Assembly (NCBI GenBank): GCA_030824805.1
Contig: JAPJRC010000049.1
Location: 1 to 16,623, forward strand
Length of the DNA: 16,623 nucleotides
Direction: 5' to 3'
Source: Micavibrio sp.
Lineage (GTDB): Bacteria > Pseudomonadota > Alphaproteobacteria > Micavibrionales > Micavibrionaceae
In this document: one piece after another, positions 5,875 through 13,225 of the stretch
How positions within the stretch are numbered: the first letter of the stretch is position 1
Layout: each line of letters starts with the position of its first letter
The notes under the pieces: model-generated
Told to the model about the DNA's origin: nothing
What the model saw: the letters and a program-made list of their open reading frames with translations, nothing else
The model's database searches: none
Program-made: the position numbers and the translations under genes

Positions 5875-6762
5875 TTACGCCGCGATCGCCTGCTTGGAAC
5901 GGACATGGTCTTCATAGGTCTGGCGAAGCTGGCGTGTAACCGGGCCTACCTTGAATTCGACATCGTCGATTTTGCCAACGGCGGTTACTTCGGCGGCCGT
6001 GCCTGTCAGGAACACCTCATCGGCCTTTTTCAGTTCTTCCGGCGTGATGCGGGTTTCTTCGATAGGCAATTTAAGGTCTTTAGCCAGTTGTATAACCGTT
6101 TGGCGCGTCAGGCCATTCAGGAAGCAATCCGGAATAGGGGTGCGGATCGCACCGTCTTTTATCACAAAGATATTGGCGCCTGTGGCTTCCGCAACAAGGC
6201 CCCGATAGTCGAGCATAAGCGCATCGGTAAAGCCGTTGGCTTCGGCTGCGTGTTTGCTCATGGTGTGGGTCGCGTAAAGGCAGGCGGCCTTGGATTGGGT
6301 GGTCGCCGTATCAGGCATGGGCGCTTTCCATTTGGCCGTTTGCAGCGAGATGCCTTTTTCACGCATTTCCGGCGAGAAGTAGGAAGGCCATTCCCAGCAG
6401 GCGATAGCAACATGTGTAAGCGTTGCTTGCGCGGAAATGCCCAGCTGTTCGGAACCGCGCCATGCAATCGGGCGGATATACGCATCGGTCAGTTTATTGG
6501 CTTCGAGCACTTCGCGTTTGGCTTTGCTAATCTCCTCGGACGTCATCGTCATTTTCATGTCGATCAGTTCAGCCGAACGGACGAGGCGGTCGGAGTGTTC
6601 TTTATCTTTGAAAATATTGCCGGAATAACAGCGCTCGCCTTCGAATACGGCGGATGCGTAATGAAGGCCATGGGTAAGTACATGCACTTTCGCTTCGCGC
6701 CAGGGAACGATCTGTCCGTTCATCCAGATAAAGCCGTCGCGGTCGCTGAATGCCTGTGCCAT
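5875..6762 (-). CDS. ilvE: Branched-chain amino acid aminotransferase (class IV PLP enzyme)
   Basis: Transfers the amino group between glutamate and the 2-oxo acids of leucine, isoleucine and valine, with pyridoxal phosphate in the cytosol. The fold-type IV protein has 295 residues, close to the usual 290-310. Visible are HVLTHGLHYASAVFEG (27-42), the PLP lysine Lys158 in QSKAACLY, the cofactor-contacting Glu192 in LVAEATGANIFVIKDG, the GLTRQTVIQLAKDL helix (217-230) and FLTGTAAEVTAV (251-262). The start is the ATG at 6762: AAAAGGG (6777-6771) lies eight bases before it. The GTG at 6771 overlaps that site and cannot use it. The gene diverges from the two-component operon. D-amino acid aminotransferase is the nearest alternative in the family, but the overall match favours IlvE. 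Confidence 0.93.
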   Translation of the reverse strand: MAQAFSDRDGFIWMNGQIVPWREAKVHVLTHGLHYASAVFEGERCYSGNIFKDKEHSDRLVRSAELIDMKMTMTSEEISKAKREVLEANKLTDAYIRPIAWRGSEQLGISAQATLTHVAIACWEWPSYFSPEMREKGISLQTAKWKAPMPDTATTQSKAACLYATHTMSKHAAEANGFTDALMLDYRGLVAEATGANIFVIKDGAIRTPIPDCFLNGLTRQTVIQLAKDLKLPIEETRITPEELKKADEVFLTGTAAEVTAVGKIDDVEFKVGPVTRQLRQTYEDHVRSKQAIAA

Positions 6763-6770
6763 GAAATACA

Positions 6771-6777
6771 CCCTTTT
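6771..6777 (-). promoter_or_regulatory. Ribosome-binding site that fixes the ilvE start
   Basis: AAAAGGG on the - strand, eight bases before the ATG at 6762. Its last G is the first base of the alternative GTG start at 6771, which rules that start out. Confidence 0.6.
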
Positions 6778-6845
6778 CTTGTAATTGTTAGAGGTTCATA
6801 TTTCGGCAAATCCGGCTAAAAATCAAGGCTTTGAAAGGCTTTATG

Positions 6846-6862
6846 TTGTGCGTTACACGCAA
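6846..6862. promoter_or_regulatory. Interrupted dyad upstream of the response-regulator gene
   Basis: TTGTGCGTTACACGCAA is a 17-base imperfect palindrome: six of eight base pairs match around a central T. It is 18 bases before the regulator start codon and about 85 bases before ilvE. It could be an operator for a dimeric regulator. OmpR-type proteins usually bind direct repeats, so the cognate protein is unclear. Confidence 0.25.
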
Positions 6863-6880
6863 TCCTGATAGGTATTTTTG

Positions 6881-7594
6881 ATGGCTGAGGCGCAAAAACA
6901 GCAGGATATTCAATCTCTTCCCCATATCCTTGTGGTGGATGACGATGACCGTATTCGCAATCTTGTTTCGCGTTATCTCAATGAAAACGGGTTTCTTTCA
7001 TTCACAGCAGAGGACGCACAGGCCGCAAAAAAGATCCTTGAGATCGGTATATTCGATGCGCTGGTTGTTGATGTCATGATGCCAGGCCAAAACGGCCAGG
7101 ACTTCACAGCCGAGTTTCGCAAGCACAGTGATGTTCCGGTTTTGCTGCTTACCGCGATGGCCGAAGTGGAAGACCGCGTCGGTGGTCTGCAGTCAGGAGC
7201 AGATGATTATCTCACAAAACCTTTTGATCCACGTGAACTGGTGCTGCGTTTACAGGCGATATTGCGTCGCAGACCGCAGGCGGGAGGCAGCGGTAAATCC
7301 TATCGGATTGGCCGCTGGACCTATGATCCGCAAGTCCCCGAACTGTTGGATGGTGTGGAAGCCGTGCGTCTGACCGATGCCGAGGCCACTTTGCTCAAGG
7401 TTCTTATCCGCCGTGCAAATATGGTTTTCAGCCGGGACGAGCTGGCCGAACTATGCGGGGTTGATGCCGGAGAGCGCACAATAGATGTGCAGGTAACGCG
7501 CCTGCGAAAAAAACTGGAAGAAGACAGTAAGGTTCCACGTTATCTGCAAACGGCGCGGGGCAAAGGATATTTGTTGCGGGCGGAAGAAATATGA
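6881..7594 (+). CDS. OmpR/PhoB-family response regulator
   Basis: The DNA-binding partner of the kinase that follows. The 237-residue protein has a receiver domain (about 15-130) with acidic pocket DDDD (20-23), phosphorylation site Asp64 in VVDVMMPG, Thr91 and Lys113 in LTKPFDPREL. A C-terminal winged helix (about 138-234) has SRDELAELCG, the recognition helix ERTIDVQVTRLRKKLEED and the wing ARGKGYLL. The start is the ATG at 6881; the TTG directly before it is less likely because AGG is eight bases from the ATG. The stop overlaps the kinase start in ATGA (7591-7594), so translation is coupled. The sequence recalls PetR-type regulators that lie beside ilvE in other alphaproteobacteria, but no MarR-type petP is present here. 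The target genes cannot be seen. Confidence 0.93.
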   Translation: MAEAQKQQDIQSLPHILVVDDDDRIRNLVSRYLNENGFLSFTAEDAQAAKKILEIGIFDALVVDVMMPGQNGQDFTAEFRKHSDVPVLLLTAMAEVEDRVGGLQSGADDYLTKPFDPRELVLRLQAILRRRPQAGGSGKSYRIGRWTYDPQVPELLDGVEAVRLTDAEATLLKVLIRRANMVFSRDELAELCGVDAGERTIDVQVTRLRKKLEEDSKVPRYLQTARGKGYLLRAEEI

Positions 7595-8958
7595 AGCGTA
7601 TTTTTGCTGCACTGAAATCTATTAAACGCGCAATCAAGGACTCGCTGCCCAGAACGCTTATGGCACGGTCATTGTTAATCTTGGTTATGCCTGTTTTCCT
7701 GGTCCAGATCATCACCATATACATATTTTTTGATCGTCACTGGCAGAAAATGGGGGATCGTCTGGCTTTTGGCATCGCCGGCGAAATCGCCATGATCGCG
7801 GACGAGATCGACAAAAACGATGCGCCGGAGCGTGTAGAGGCCATTGAAAAAGGTACGAAGGTTTTGGCGTTCAGCATGAGTTATGACCGCTATGCGCAAC
7901 TGGCGGAAGTGTTTAATGATCCAAAAGGTCTTCAAAATCCCAGCCGCGAAAATATTATTGCACAAACGCTTTCGCGCGCTTTCGATGTGCAATTAAAGCG
8001 GCCGTACAATATCCGTGTCGACCGCGATGAAAAATGGGTGATCGTTACCGTACAATTGGACAATGGCGTTCTTAGAGCGGCTGTGCCGGAACGCCGCATT
8101 TTCTCCTCCTCGGGATATATTGTGCTTCTCTGGATGGCTGGCTCCTCTGTGGTGCTGCTGATCATTGCAACATTGTTCATGCGCAACCAGATTCGGCCTA
8201 TACGGCGTCTGGCCATAGCCGCAGAACGCTTTGGCAAGGGCAGGGATGTTCCTTTCTTCAAGATCGAAGGCGCGCGCGAAGTCCGTCAGGCGGCCAAGGC
8301 TTTCGTTGATATGAAAAGCCGACTACAGCGGCAAATCCAGCAGCGCACGGCCATGCTTGCGGGAGTATCGCACGATCTGCGTACCCCTCTTACACGCATG
8401 AAGCTGCAGCTGGAAATGATGGGCAATGGCCCTGATGTTGCAGACCTGAAGCAGGATCTGGCCGACATGGAAAAAATGATAGGGGCTTACCTGCAATTCG
8501 CCAGAGGGGAAAGCGGCGAGGAGCCTGTGCGCACCAATCTGGCGGAATTGATCAAGGGTGTTGCCCGCAGCATGAACCGGGAAAGCATCCGTGTATATCT
8601 TGATTTGGGCAATGATAATCTGGAATTGCTGTTGCGTCCTGTGGCCTTCGAGCGCTGTATGATCAATGTTATAGACAATGCGCTTAAATACGGCAAAACG
8701 GCGTGGGTGTCGGTGCAGAAGTTTGGGGAAACGATCGAAATCTTCGTCGATGACGACGGCCCGGGTATTCCAAAGCTGCAGCATGAAGATGTGTTTCGTC
8801 CTTTTTATCGGGGCGAATCCTCTCGCAATGCCAAAACCGGCGGGGTCGGGCTGGGCCTTCCCATCGTTCAGGATATCGTACTGGCCCATGGCGGACAGGT
8901 CTGGCTGGATGACAGCCCGAAAGGCGGTTTACGTGTTGTTATCGATCTTCCGGTCTAG
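7591..8958 (+). CDS. EnvZ-like sensor histidine kinase
   Basis: Inner-membrane sensor kinase of 455 residues, partner of the preceding regulator. Order: cytoplasmic N-terminus with basic residues, membrane segment about 27-47, periplasmic domain about 48-173, membrane segment about 175-197, HAMP domain about 198-250 with the conserved Pro203 in IRPIRRL. The HisKA domain carries the phospho-accepting His261 in GVSHDLRTPLTRMK. The ATPase domain has N box INVIDNALKYG (Asn363), G1 DDDGPGIP (387-394), F box FRPFYRG and G2 GVGLGLPI (418-425). All catalytic motifs are intact. The periplasmic domain (about 125 residues) is like EnvZ in size but I cannot name its ligand. The stop TAG lies in the palindrome CTAG (8955-8958), shared with the stop of the opposing csaA. 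Confidence 0.94.
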   Translation: MKRIFAALKSIKRAIKDSLPRTLMARSLLILVMPVFLVQIITIYIFFDRHWQKMGDRLAFGIAGEIAMIADEIDKNDAPERVEAIEKGTKVLAFSMSYDRYAQLAEVFNDPKGLQNPSRENIIAQTLSRAFDVQLKRPYNIRVDRDEKWVIVTVQLDNGVLRAAVPERRIFSSSGYIVLLWMAGSSVVLLIIATLFMRNQIRPIRRLAIAAERFGKGRDVPFFKIEGAREVRQAAKAFVDMKSRLQRQIQQRTAMLAGVSHDLRTPLTRMKLQLEMMGNGPDVADLKQDLADMEKMIGAYLQFARGESGEEPVRTNLAELIKGVARSMNRESIRVYLDLGNDNLELLLRPVAFERCMINVIDNALKYGKTAWVSVQKFGETIEIFVDDDGPGIPKLQHEDVFRPFYRGESSRNAKTGGVGLGLPIVQDIVLAHGGQVWLDDSPKGGLRVVIDLPV

Positions 8959-9296
8959 AAAAGCTTCCCACCGAGCGGTACATCTGCGGTCGGCGATACA
9001 AGCGTAACGTTGCCGTTCGCATCAGGGAAGCCGAGTACGAGTATTTCAGACATATATTTCCCTATCTGTCTCGGCGGAAAATTAACAACGGCGGCCACAA
9101 GCATACCTTTAAGGTTTTCATGGCTATAGTTTTGGGTTACCTGCGCGGATGTTTTTTTGATGCCGATATCAGCCCCAAAATCCACCCAGATTTTGAAAGC
9201 GGGTTTGCGCGCTTCTGGGAAATCCTGCACATCCACTATGCGGCCCACACGGATATCAACTCTCTCAAAATCGTCATATGTAATTTGTTCGGACAT
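8955..9296 (-). CDS. csaA: CsaA-like tRNA-binding-domain protein
   Basis: A 113-residue protein consisting only of an EMAP/tRNA-binding OB domain, the size of B. subtilis CsaA (about 110). It starts with ITYDDFERVDIRVGRIVDV, the hallmark of the family. It continues with PAFKIWVDFG, KKTSAQVTQNY, LVAAVVNFPPRQIGKYMSEILVLG and ends SPTADVPLGGKLF. CsaA proteins are dimers that bind tRNA and have been described as secretion-related chaperones; the physiological role is still loosely defined. The start at 9296 is fixed by GAGAG (9308-9304) seven bases upstream and by homology; a longer reading frame crosses the phasin terminator and is not credible. The hairpin tail touches the ribosome-binding site, so expression depends on read-through or a promoter upstream of the hairpin. 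The stop overlaps the kinase stop by four bases. Confidence 0.93.
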   Translation of the reverse strand: MSEQITYDDFERVDIRVGRIVDVQDFPEARKPAFKIWVDFGADIGIKKTSAQVTQNYSHENLKGMLVAAVVNFPPRQIGKYMSEILVLGFPDANGNVTLVSPTADVPLGGKLF

Positions 9297-9308
9297 GTTG
9301 GTTCTCTC

Positions 9309-9343
9309 AATAGAAAAGGCCGCCCTAAGGCGGCCTTGTTTTT
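9309..9343 (-). terminator. Hairpin terminator between the phasin gene and csaA
   Basis: AAGGCCGCC (9316-9324) pairs with GGCGGCCTT (9329-9337), a perfect nine-pair GC-rich stem with a CTAA loop. On the - strand it is followed by TTCTATT (9315-9309); on the + strand by GTTTTTG. It lies 20 bases after the phasin stop, and its - strand tail ends exactly where the csaA ribosome-binding site begins. Confidence 0.75.
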
Positions 9344-9357
9344 GCTGCGGCCAGTAA

Positions 9358-9813
9358 TTATTCAGCCTGTGTTTTCTTTTTGGTGGATGCCTTGATCTCG
9401 CCAAGAGAAGCCACGACACGCTGGTTGATGACCTCTGCCGTTTCAGCGGCGCAGGACTGTGCAAGCTCTACGAGTTCCTGAGCGTTTTGCACTGACTTTT
9501 CGTAGGAGGTTTTGAGCAGCTCTGTTTGCTTGGCAAACTTGGCTTCCGGTGTGCCTTCGGTCAAAGTTTCACGGGCGAGACCGGAATTGTCCTGCACAAA
9601 TTGCGACATCATTTCCGTCTGGCGCTGTGCCAATGTTTTCCAACCCTCGAAGGCACGTTGGTTTGCTTCGGTTATGGCCTGAATATTTTTACGCTGCGCG
9701 TCCATTACCGTTTTCATATCGAATGGGTAGCCGGTGGGAGCATTGTTCAGGAACTGCTTCCATGTGGATTGCATATCGTTGAAAAAGCTCTCGGCAGGAT
9801 TTTTTTGCTGCAT
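9358..9813 (-). CDS. Phasin family protein
   Basis: A small helical protein that coats polyhydroxyalkanoate granules in the cytosol. The 151 residues are nearly all amphipathic helix. The core DAQRKNIQAITEANQRAFEGWKTLAQRQTEMM (about 38-70) matches the usual phasin pattern of an NLxAxTEANQ helix followed by a second helix carrying the RQ motif. The second half (about 85-140) is a further long helix with many Glu, Ala and Lys. The C-terminus is Lys-rich (STKKKTQAE). AGGGG lies upstream of the ATG at 9813 and a convincing promoter precedes it. No PHA synthase, depolymerase or phaR is visible in the window, so the granule role rests on the family match alone. Confidence 0.87.
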   Translation of the reverse strand: MQQKNPAESFFNDMQSTWKQFLNNAPTGYPFDMKTVMDAQRKNIQAITEANQRAFEGWKTLAQRQTEMMSQFVQDNSGLARETLTEGTPEAKFAKQTELLKTSYEKSVQNAQELVELAQSCAAETAEVINQRVVASLGEIKASTKKKTQAE

Positions 9814-9846
9814 CTTTTTGGCCCCTTTGAATGTTAATAGATTCCC

Positions 9847-9875
9847 AAGTTATGGTTTTTGTGCAGTACGGTCAA
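9847..9875 (-). promoter_or_regulatory. Putative sigma70 promoter for the phasin gene
   Basis: On the - strand TTGACC (9875-9870) and TAACTT (9852-9847) are 17 bases apart, 34 bases before the phasin ATG. The -35 is a 5 of 6 match, the -10 only 3 of 6. Confidence 0.5.
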
Positions 9876-9954
9876 GGGGAATGGACCTGTGTACAACAAT
9901 ATGCGAAGCCCGAACCCATTACCTTACTTTAAAGGGCAAAGGGTTTTTTCAATG

Positions 9955-9980
9955 TTAGTAATATCTTAACCTGTTTTAGG
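9955..9980 (+). promoter_or_regulatory. CtrA-like half sites upstream of the double-PAS kinase
   Basis: TTAG (9955-9958), seven bases, TTAA (9966-9969), seven bases, TAGG (9977-9980). The first pair matches the CtrA box TTAA-N7-TTAA at seven of eight positions; the second is weaker. It is 54 bases before the kinase start. This is the only notable structure I see in the 220-base gap 9814-10033 apart from the phasin promoter. Confidence 0.3.
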
Positions 9981-10033
9981 CAATGTGTACCGTGGAGAAA
10001 AATATTTTTGCACTGCACGGGGCTTCTTAATCC

Positions 10034-12580
10034 ATGTCTGTGATTGGGAACGACAATAACAGAATAAAAGCCGACCCTCTGAACAACGGGGTGCGTCCGC
10101 GCGGTCGTTTGTCCGGGAATATGGCCCAGCTGATGGTGTTCCTGAACGGCCTGATTCTCACATTCACCGCTTTTGCCACTTTAAATGTTTTCATCAATCA
10201 GATTGTGTCCGAAGCCGTGATGTTCACGGCCCGTGAAACCAAAGAACATTTCATGGACAGATTTGAAAATCTGGAACGCGGTATCAATGTCGCTGCCTCT
10301 ATGGCATGGCTGGGGCAAACATACGGGCGAACGGGCGAAAACGGTGAAAAGCTAGCATTCTCCCACGATGAATATTATGACCAGATAGTCTGGCTGGAGC
10401 AGGTAAATGGCGGCCAATATCTGTCCCGGGTAATGACCTCCCGCGAAGGTTTCCTGAGCAATGAATTCAAGGAAACGCAGATACACAAATATGTTATCGC
10501 GAACATTGATCTGAAAAAGCCTCAAATCCAGCTTATGTCCGATAGCGAAAGTTTTGTATCGCGTGCAGGTGAGAGCGATTACCCGCTTATTCTTGCAACC
10601 CCTATATTACGGGCCAATGGCAGAACCGATATTGTTTACGGCATAACGGCCGTGAGCCATGTGATAGCGCCAACATTTCTGGAAAACAGAAAGAATATCA
10701 AGCAAGTTACGGTCGATTTCGACGAGCAGAATATTGGTTTGTATAAGTATAAGAGCAAGGAAAAAACGAACGTATCGGAAGACAATCTGCCGCGCCAGAA
10801 ATTTTACATGACACTCGGCGACAAGGATGTTTCCCTGAATATGCGCATTGATTTGAGTGAACGCGAATTGTTTCTCAAAAAAATCCCGCTCCTGATGTTC
10901 CTGTTCGGTATCACGCTTACGCTGATAGGCACATTGTATGTTCGTAACAACCAGAAACAGGCGCAACGTCTTGCCATTATCAACAACGAACTGGCGCACA
11001 AGAACAACGAATTGAACCGTGAGGTTATCGAACGCGAAAAACTCTATCAGGCGCTTCGCAGGGCAGAGAAGGAGAACCGCGCTGTTATTGACGCCGTAAG
11101 CGATATCATCTTTGAAACCTCCACAGAAGGTGAAATCCTTTTCCTGAACGAAACCTGGCAGAAAATCACAGGTTTTGCGACGGACCGTTCTATCGGACGT
11201 AATTTGTTCGATCTTTTGTATATGCAGGATCAGGCGGAGCAACGAAATAATCTCGCCCAACTCGTTAAAGGGAAGAAACAATCCTACCGCGCCTTCACCC
11301 GCCTGCGCACTGCGGACGGAAATTTCCGGGCCGTCGAATTGGCGGTTTCCATGCTCCGTCAGGACGAAAACAAGGATTTGCGCGTGGTCGGTACGATTAC
11401 GGACGTGGAAGAGCGCCGCAGAGCGGAGCGCGCGCTTTCGGAAGCGGAGCGCAAATACCGTGCTATCGTGGAAAACGCAGCCGGCGGTATCTATCAGGTA
11501 ACACCGGAAGGGGTATATCTTTCGGCAAACCCGGCTATGGCGACAATTCTGGGATATGAATCTTCCGATGAAATTCTGCGCGATGTACGCAATGCCAATA
11601 TGGATATCTATGTTAACCCACGTGACCGTGAACGCAATCTCCGCGATGCGTTACGCTCCGGCAGCATTAACGTGGAGTGCGAGATCCGTTGCAAGGACGG
11701 GCATGTTATCTGGGTTCAGGAAAACCTTCGTGCGGTTAAAGACGACCAGGATCAGCTTCTATACTTCGAAGGAAGCATGGAAGACATCACCCAGCGCAAG
11801 CTGACGGAAATAGCTTTGCGTGAAGCAAAGGTGCAATCCGATTTGGCGTACCGCGCGAAATCCGAATTCCTGGCCAATATGTCGCATGAATTGCGTACGC
11901 CTTTGAACGCCATCATCGGTTTTTCCGATATTATCCAAACGCAGGCTTTTGGCGCTGTCGGCAAGGACGAATATCTGGAATATGCGCGCGATATCAATGA
12001 AAGTGGAAAACGCCTCCTGCAGGTTATCAATGATATTCTCGACATGTCGCGCATCGAGGCCGGGGAGCGCCAGTTGAATGAAGGCGTCGTCGATCTAAAC
12101 AAGGTTATCCCGTCGGTTCTGGAGATGCTGTCCCAGAAAATCGAAACGAACCGCATGATCGTAACAAATTATGTTACGGCCGATACGCCCAAGCTTATCG
12201 GCGAGATGCATGCCGTTAAACAGATGATGGTCAACCTTCTTTCCAATGCCGTAAAATTTACACCCGAAGGTGGCCGTATTTCTATACAGGCCGATATGGA
12301 CGAATACGGCCAAATGCATATTTCCGTGACGGATACGGGTATCGGCCTCACAGACGAAGAGGTTGAAAAAGCGCTTTCGCCGTTCGGGCAGGTAAACGCT
12401 TCCCTTAGCAAGAGCGAGTCGGGTACAGGGCTCGGTTTGACCCTGGTTCAGTCCCTGATGTCATTGCACGGGGGCGCATTCGAGCTCTTCTCGCAAAAAG
12501 GTATCGGGACTACCGCCACACTCATATTCCCGCCGAAGCGCGTTTCCCAGGCTTCGACCAAAGTGCCGGAAAACGTCTAG
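10034..12580 (+). CDS. Membrane-bound double-PAS sensor histidine kinase
   Basis: An 848-residue kinase with no receiver domain and no response-regulator gene next to it. Order: membrane segment about 33-56, periplasmic region about 57-282 (about 225 residues, perhaps CHASE-like around DQIVWLEQVNGGQYLSRVM but not certain), membrane segment about 284-303, coiled coil about 307-350, PAS 1 about 346-458, PAS 2 about 472-588. The HisKA domain carries His618 in FLANMSHELRTPLNAIIGFSD. The ATPase domain has N box VNLLSNAVKFT (Asn737), G1 VTDTGIGL (765-772) and G2 GTGLGLTL (797-804). The kinase core resembles PleC/DivJ-like alphaproteobacterial kinases. The start at 10034 is bounded by a stop two codons upstream; its ribosome-binding site is weak (GGGG about 14 bases before). 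The stop lies in CTAG shared with recX. Confidence 0.92.
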   Translation: MSVIGNDNNRIKADPLNNGVRPRGRLSGNMAQLMVFLNGLILTFTAFATLNVFINQIVSEAVMFTARETKEHFMDRFENLERGINVAASMAWLGQTYGRTGENGEKLAFSHDEYYDQIVWLEQVNGGQYLSRVMTSREGFLSNEFKETQIHKYVIANIDLKKPQIQLMSDSESFVSRAGESDYPLILATPILRANGRTDIVYGITAVSHVIAPTFLENRKNIKQVTVDFDEQNIGLYKYKSKEKTNVSEDNLPRQKFYMTLGDKDVSLNMRIDLSERELFLKKIPLLMFLFGITLTLIGTLYVRNNQKQAQRLAIINNELAHKNNELNREVIEREKLYQALRRAEKENRAVIDAVSDIIFETSTEGEILFLNETWQKITGFATDRSIGRNLFDLLYMQDQAEQRNNLAQLVKGKKQSYRAFTRLRTADGNFRAVELAVSMLRQDENKDLRVVGTITDVEERRRAERALSEAERKYRAIVENAAGGIYQVTPEGVYLSANPAMATILGYESSDEILRDVRNANMDIYVNPRDRERNLRDALRSGSINVECEIRCKDGHVIWVQENLRAVKDDQDQLLYFEGSMEDITQRKLTEIALREAKVQSDLAYRAKSEFLANMSHELRTPLNAIIGFSDIIQTQAFGAVGKDEYLEYARDINESGKRLLQVINDILDMSRIEAGERQLNEGVVDLNKVIPSVLEMLSQKIETNRMIVTNYVTADTPKLIGEMHAVKQMMVNLLSNAVKFTPEGGRISIQADMDEYGQMHISVTDTGIGLTDEEVEKALSPFGQVNASLSKSESGTGLGLTLVQSLMSLHGGAFELFSQKGIGTTATLIFPPKRVSQASTKVPENV

Positions 12581-13179
12581 AGCCTTATCTGGGCCAGAAC
12601 ATCCTCGGCTTCTTCGTGTTCCAGTGACAGGGCTTTTTGCGCGATATCGAAGCCAAAGCCCACGCGGGCGAGGGCGGCAAGCTCTTTGTTCCGGTCGAAC
12701 TCTTCATTTTTGCGGTACGCACCGATTCTTTTGCGACGTGTCATCTTGACGGCTGCGGCGAGGTCCGCATCTTCCGCACCGCTGTCATCGTCATAGCTTC
12801 GCAGGGCCATGAGTATGGTTTCCTGCGCCATGCCTTTCTGGCCCAACTTGGACAGAATGGCCTGCCTGGAAAGGCCTCTCCGGCGCAGGGAATTGATCAT
12901 GCCGGAAAGATAGGCCGCGTCGTTCAAAAGCCCCATCCGTTCGAACTGCTCGGCTGTTTTTTGAAGGATGGCGATACAGTCTTCCCTGTTTTGATCCTTA
13001 TGGTAATTGCAGGAGCGGTCTATTTTCCGGCCCATTACGCGCAGGAAGTGGGGGGTGCTGGTGGGAAAACGCTGTAGATAGGCAAGTCCCGAATTATAAA
13101 GATATTTTTCGGTGATCTTCTTCGGGGGCTTTTTGGCGCGGCGGGCTTTGCCGTCCTTGATATTTTCCGGCCTTGCCAT
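12577..13179 (-). CDS. recX: RecX-family regulatory protein
   Basis: RecX proteins bind RecA filaments and restrain or modulate recombination and SOS induction. With the start at 13179 the protein has 200 residues: a basic N-terminus (DGKARRAKKPPKKITEKYL) and then the three-helix repeats of the family. Repeats are seen as LAYLQRFPTSTPHFLRVM..KI, LLNDAAYLSGMINSLRRRGLSRQAILSKLGQKGM and the C-terminal RVGFGFDIAQKAL. Possible longer starts at 13206 and 13227 lack a usable ribosome-binding site and would run into the divergent permease gene; 13179 has ACGAG seven bases before it. recA is not adjacent, unlike in many bacteria. The gene converges on the PAS kinase with a four-base stop overlap (CTAG). 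Confidence 0.86.
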   Translation of the reverse strand: MARPENIKDGKARRAKKPPKKITEKYLYNSGLAYLQRFPTSTPHFLRVMGRKIDRSCNYHKDQNREDCIAILQKTAEQFERMGLLNDAAYLSGMINSLRRRGLSRQAILSKLGQKGMAQETILMALRSYDDDSGAEDADLAAAVKMTRRKRIGAYRKNEEFDRNKELAALARVGFGFDIAQKALSLEHEEAEDVLAQIRL

Positions 13180-13225
13180 ATCTTGGCTCGTACTTTGTGA
13201 CTGCATTTTATAAACCGGATACTCC

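Noticed and set aside
5869..6819. A 316-codon open frame on the + strand opposite ilvE
   Set aside because: It is the antisense shadow of a clear aminotransferase gene; the product is rich in Cys, His, Phe and Arg and resembles nothing, and it has no good ribosome-binding site.
8959..9000. Terminator for the EnvZ-like kinase in the 3' end of csaA
   Set aside because: CCGA..TCGG gives a four-pair stem without a T-tract; no convincing structure found.
8955..9464. A longer csaA reading frame starting at 9464
   Set aside because: The extra 56 codons cross the phasin stop and the terminator hairpin and resemble no protein; homology and the ribosome-binding site fix the start at 9296.
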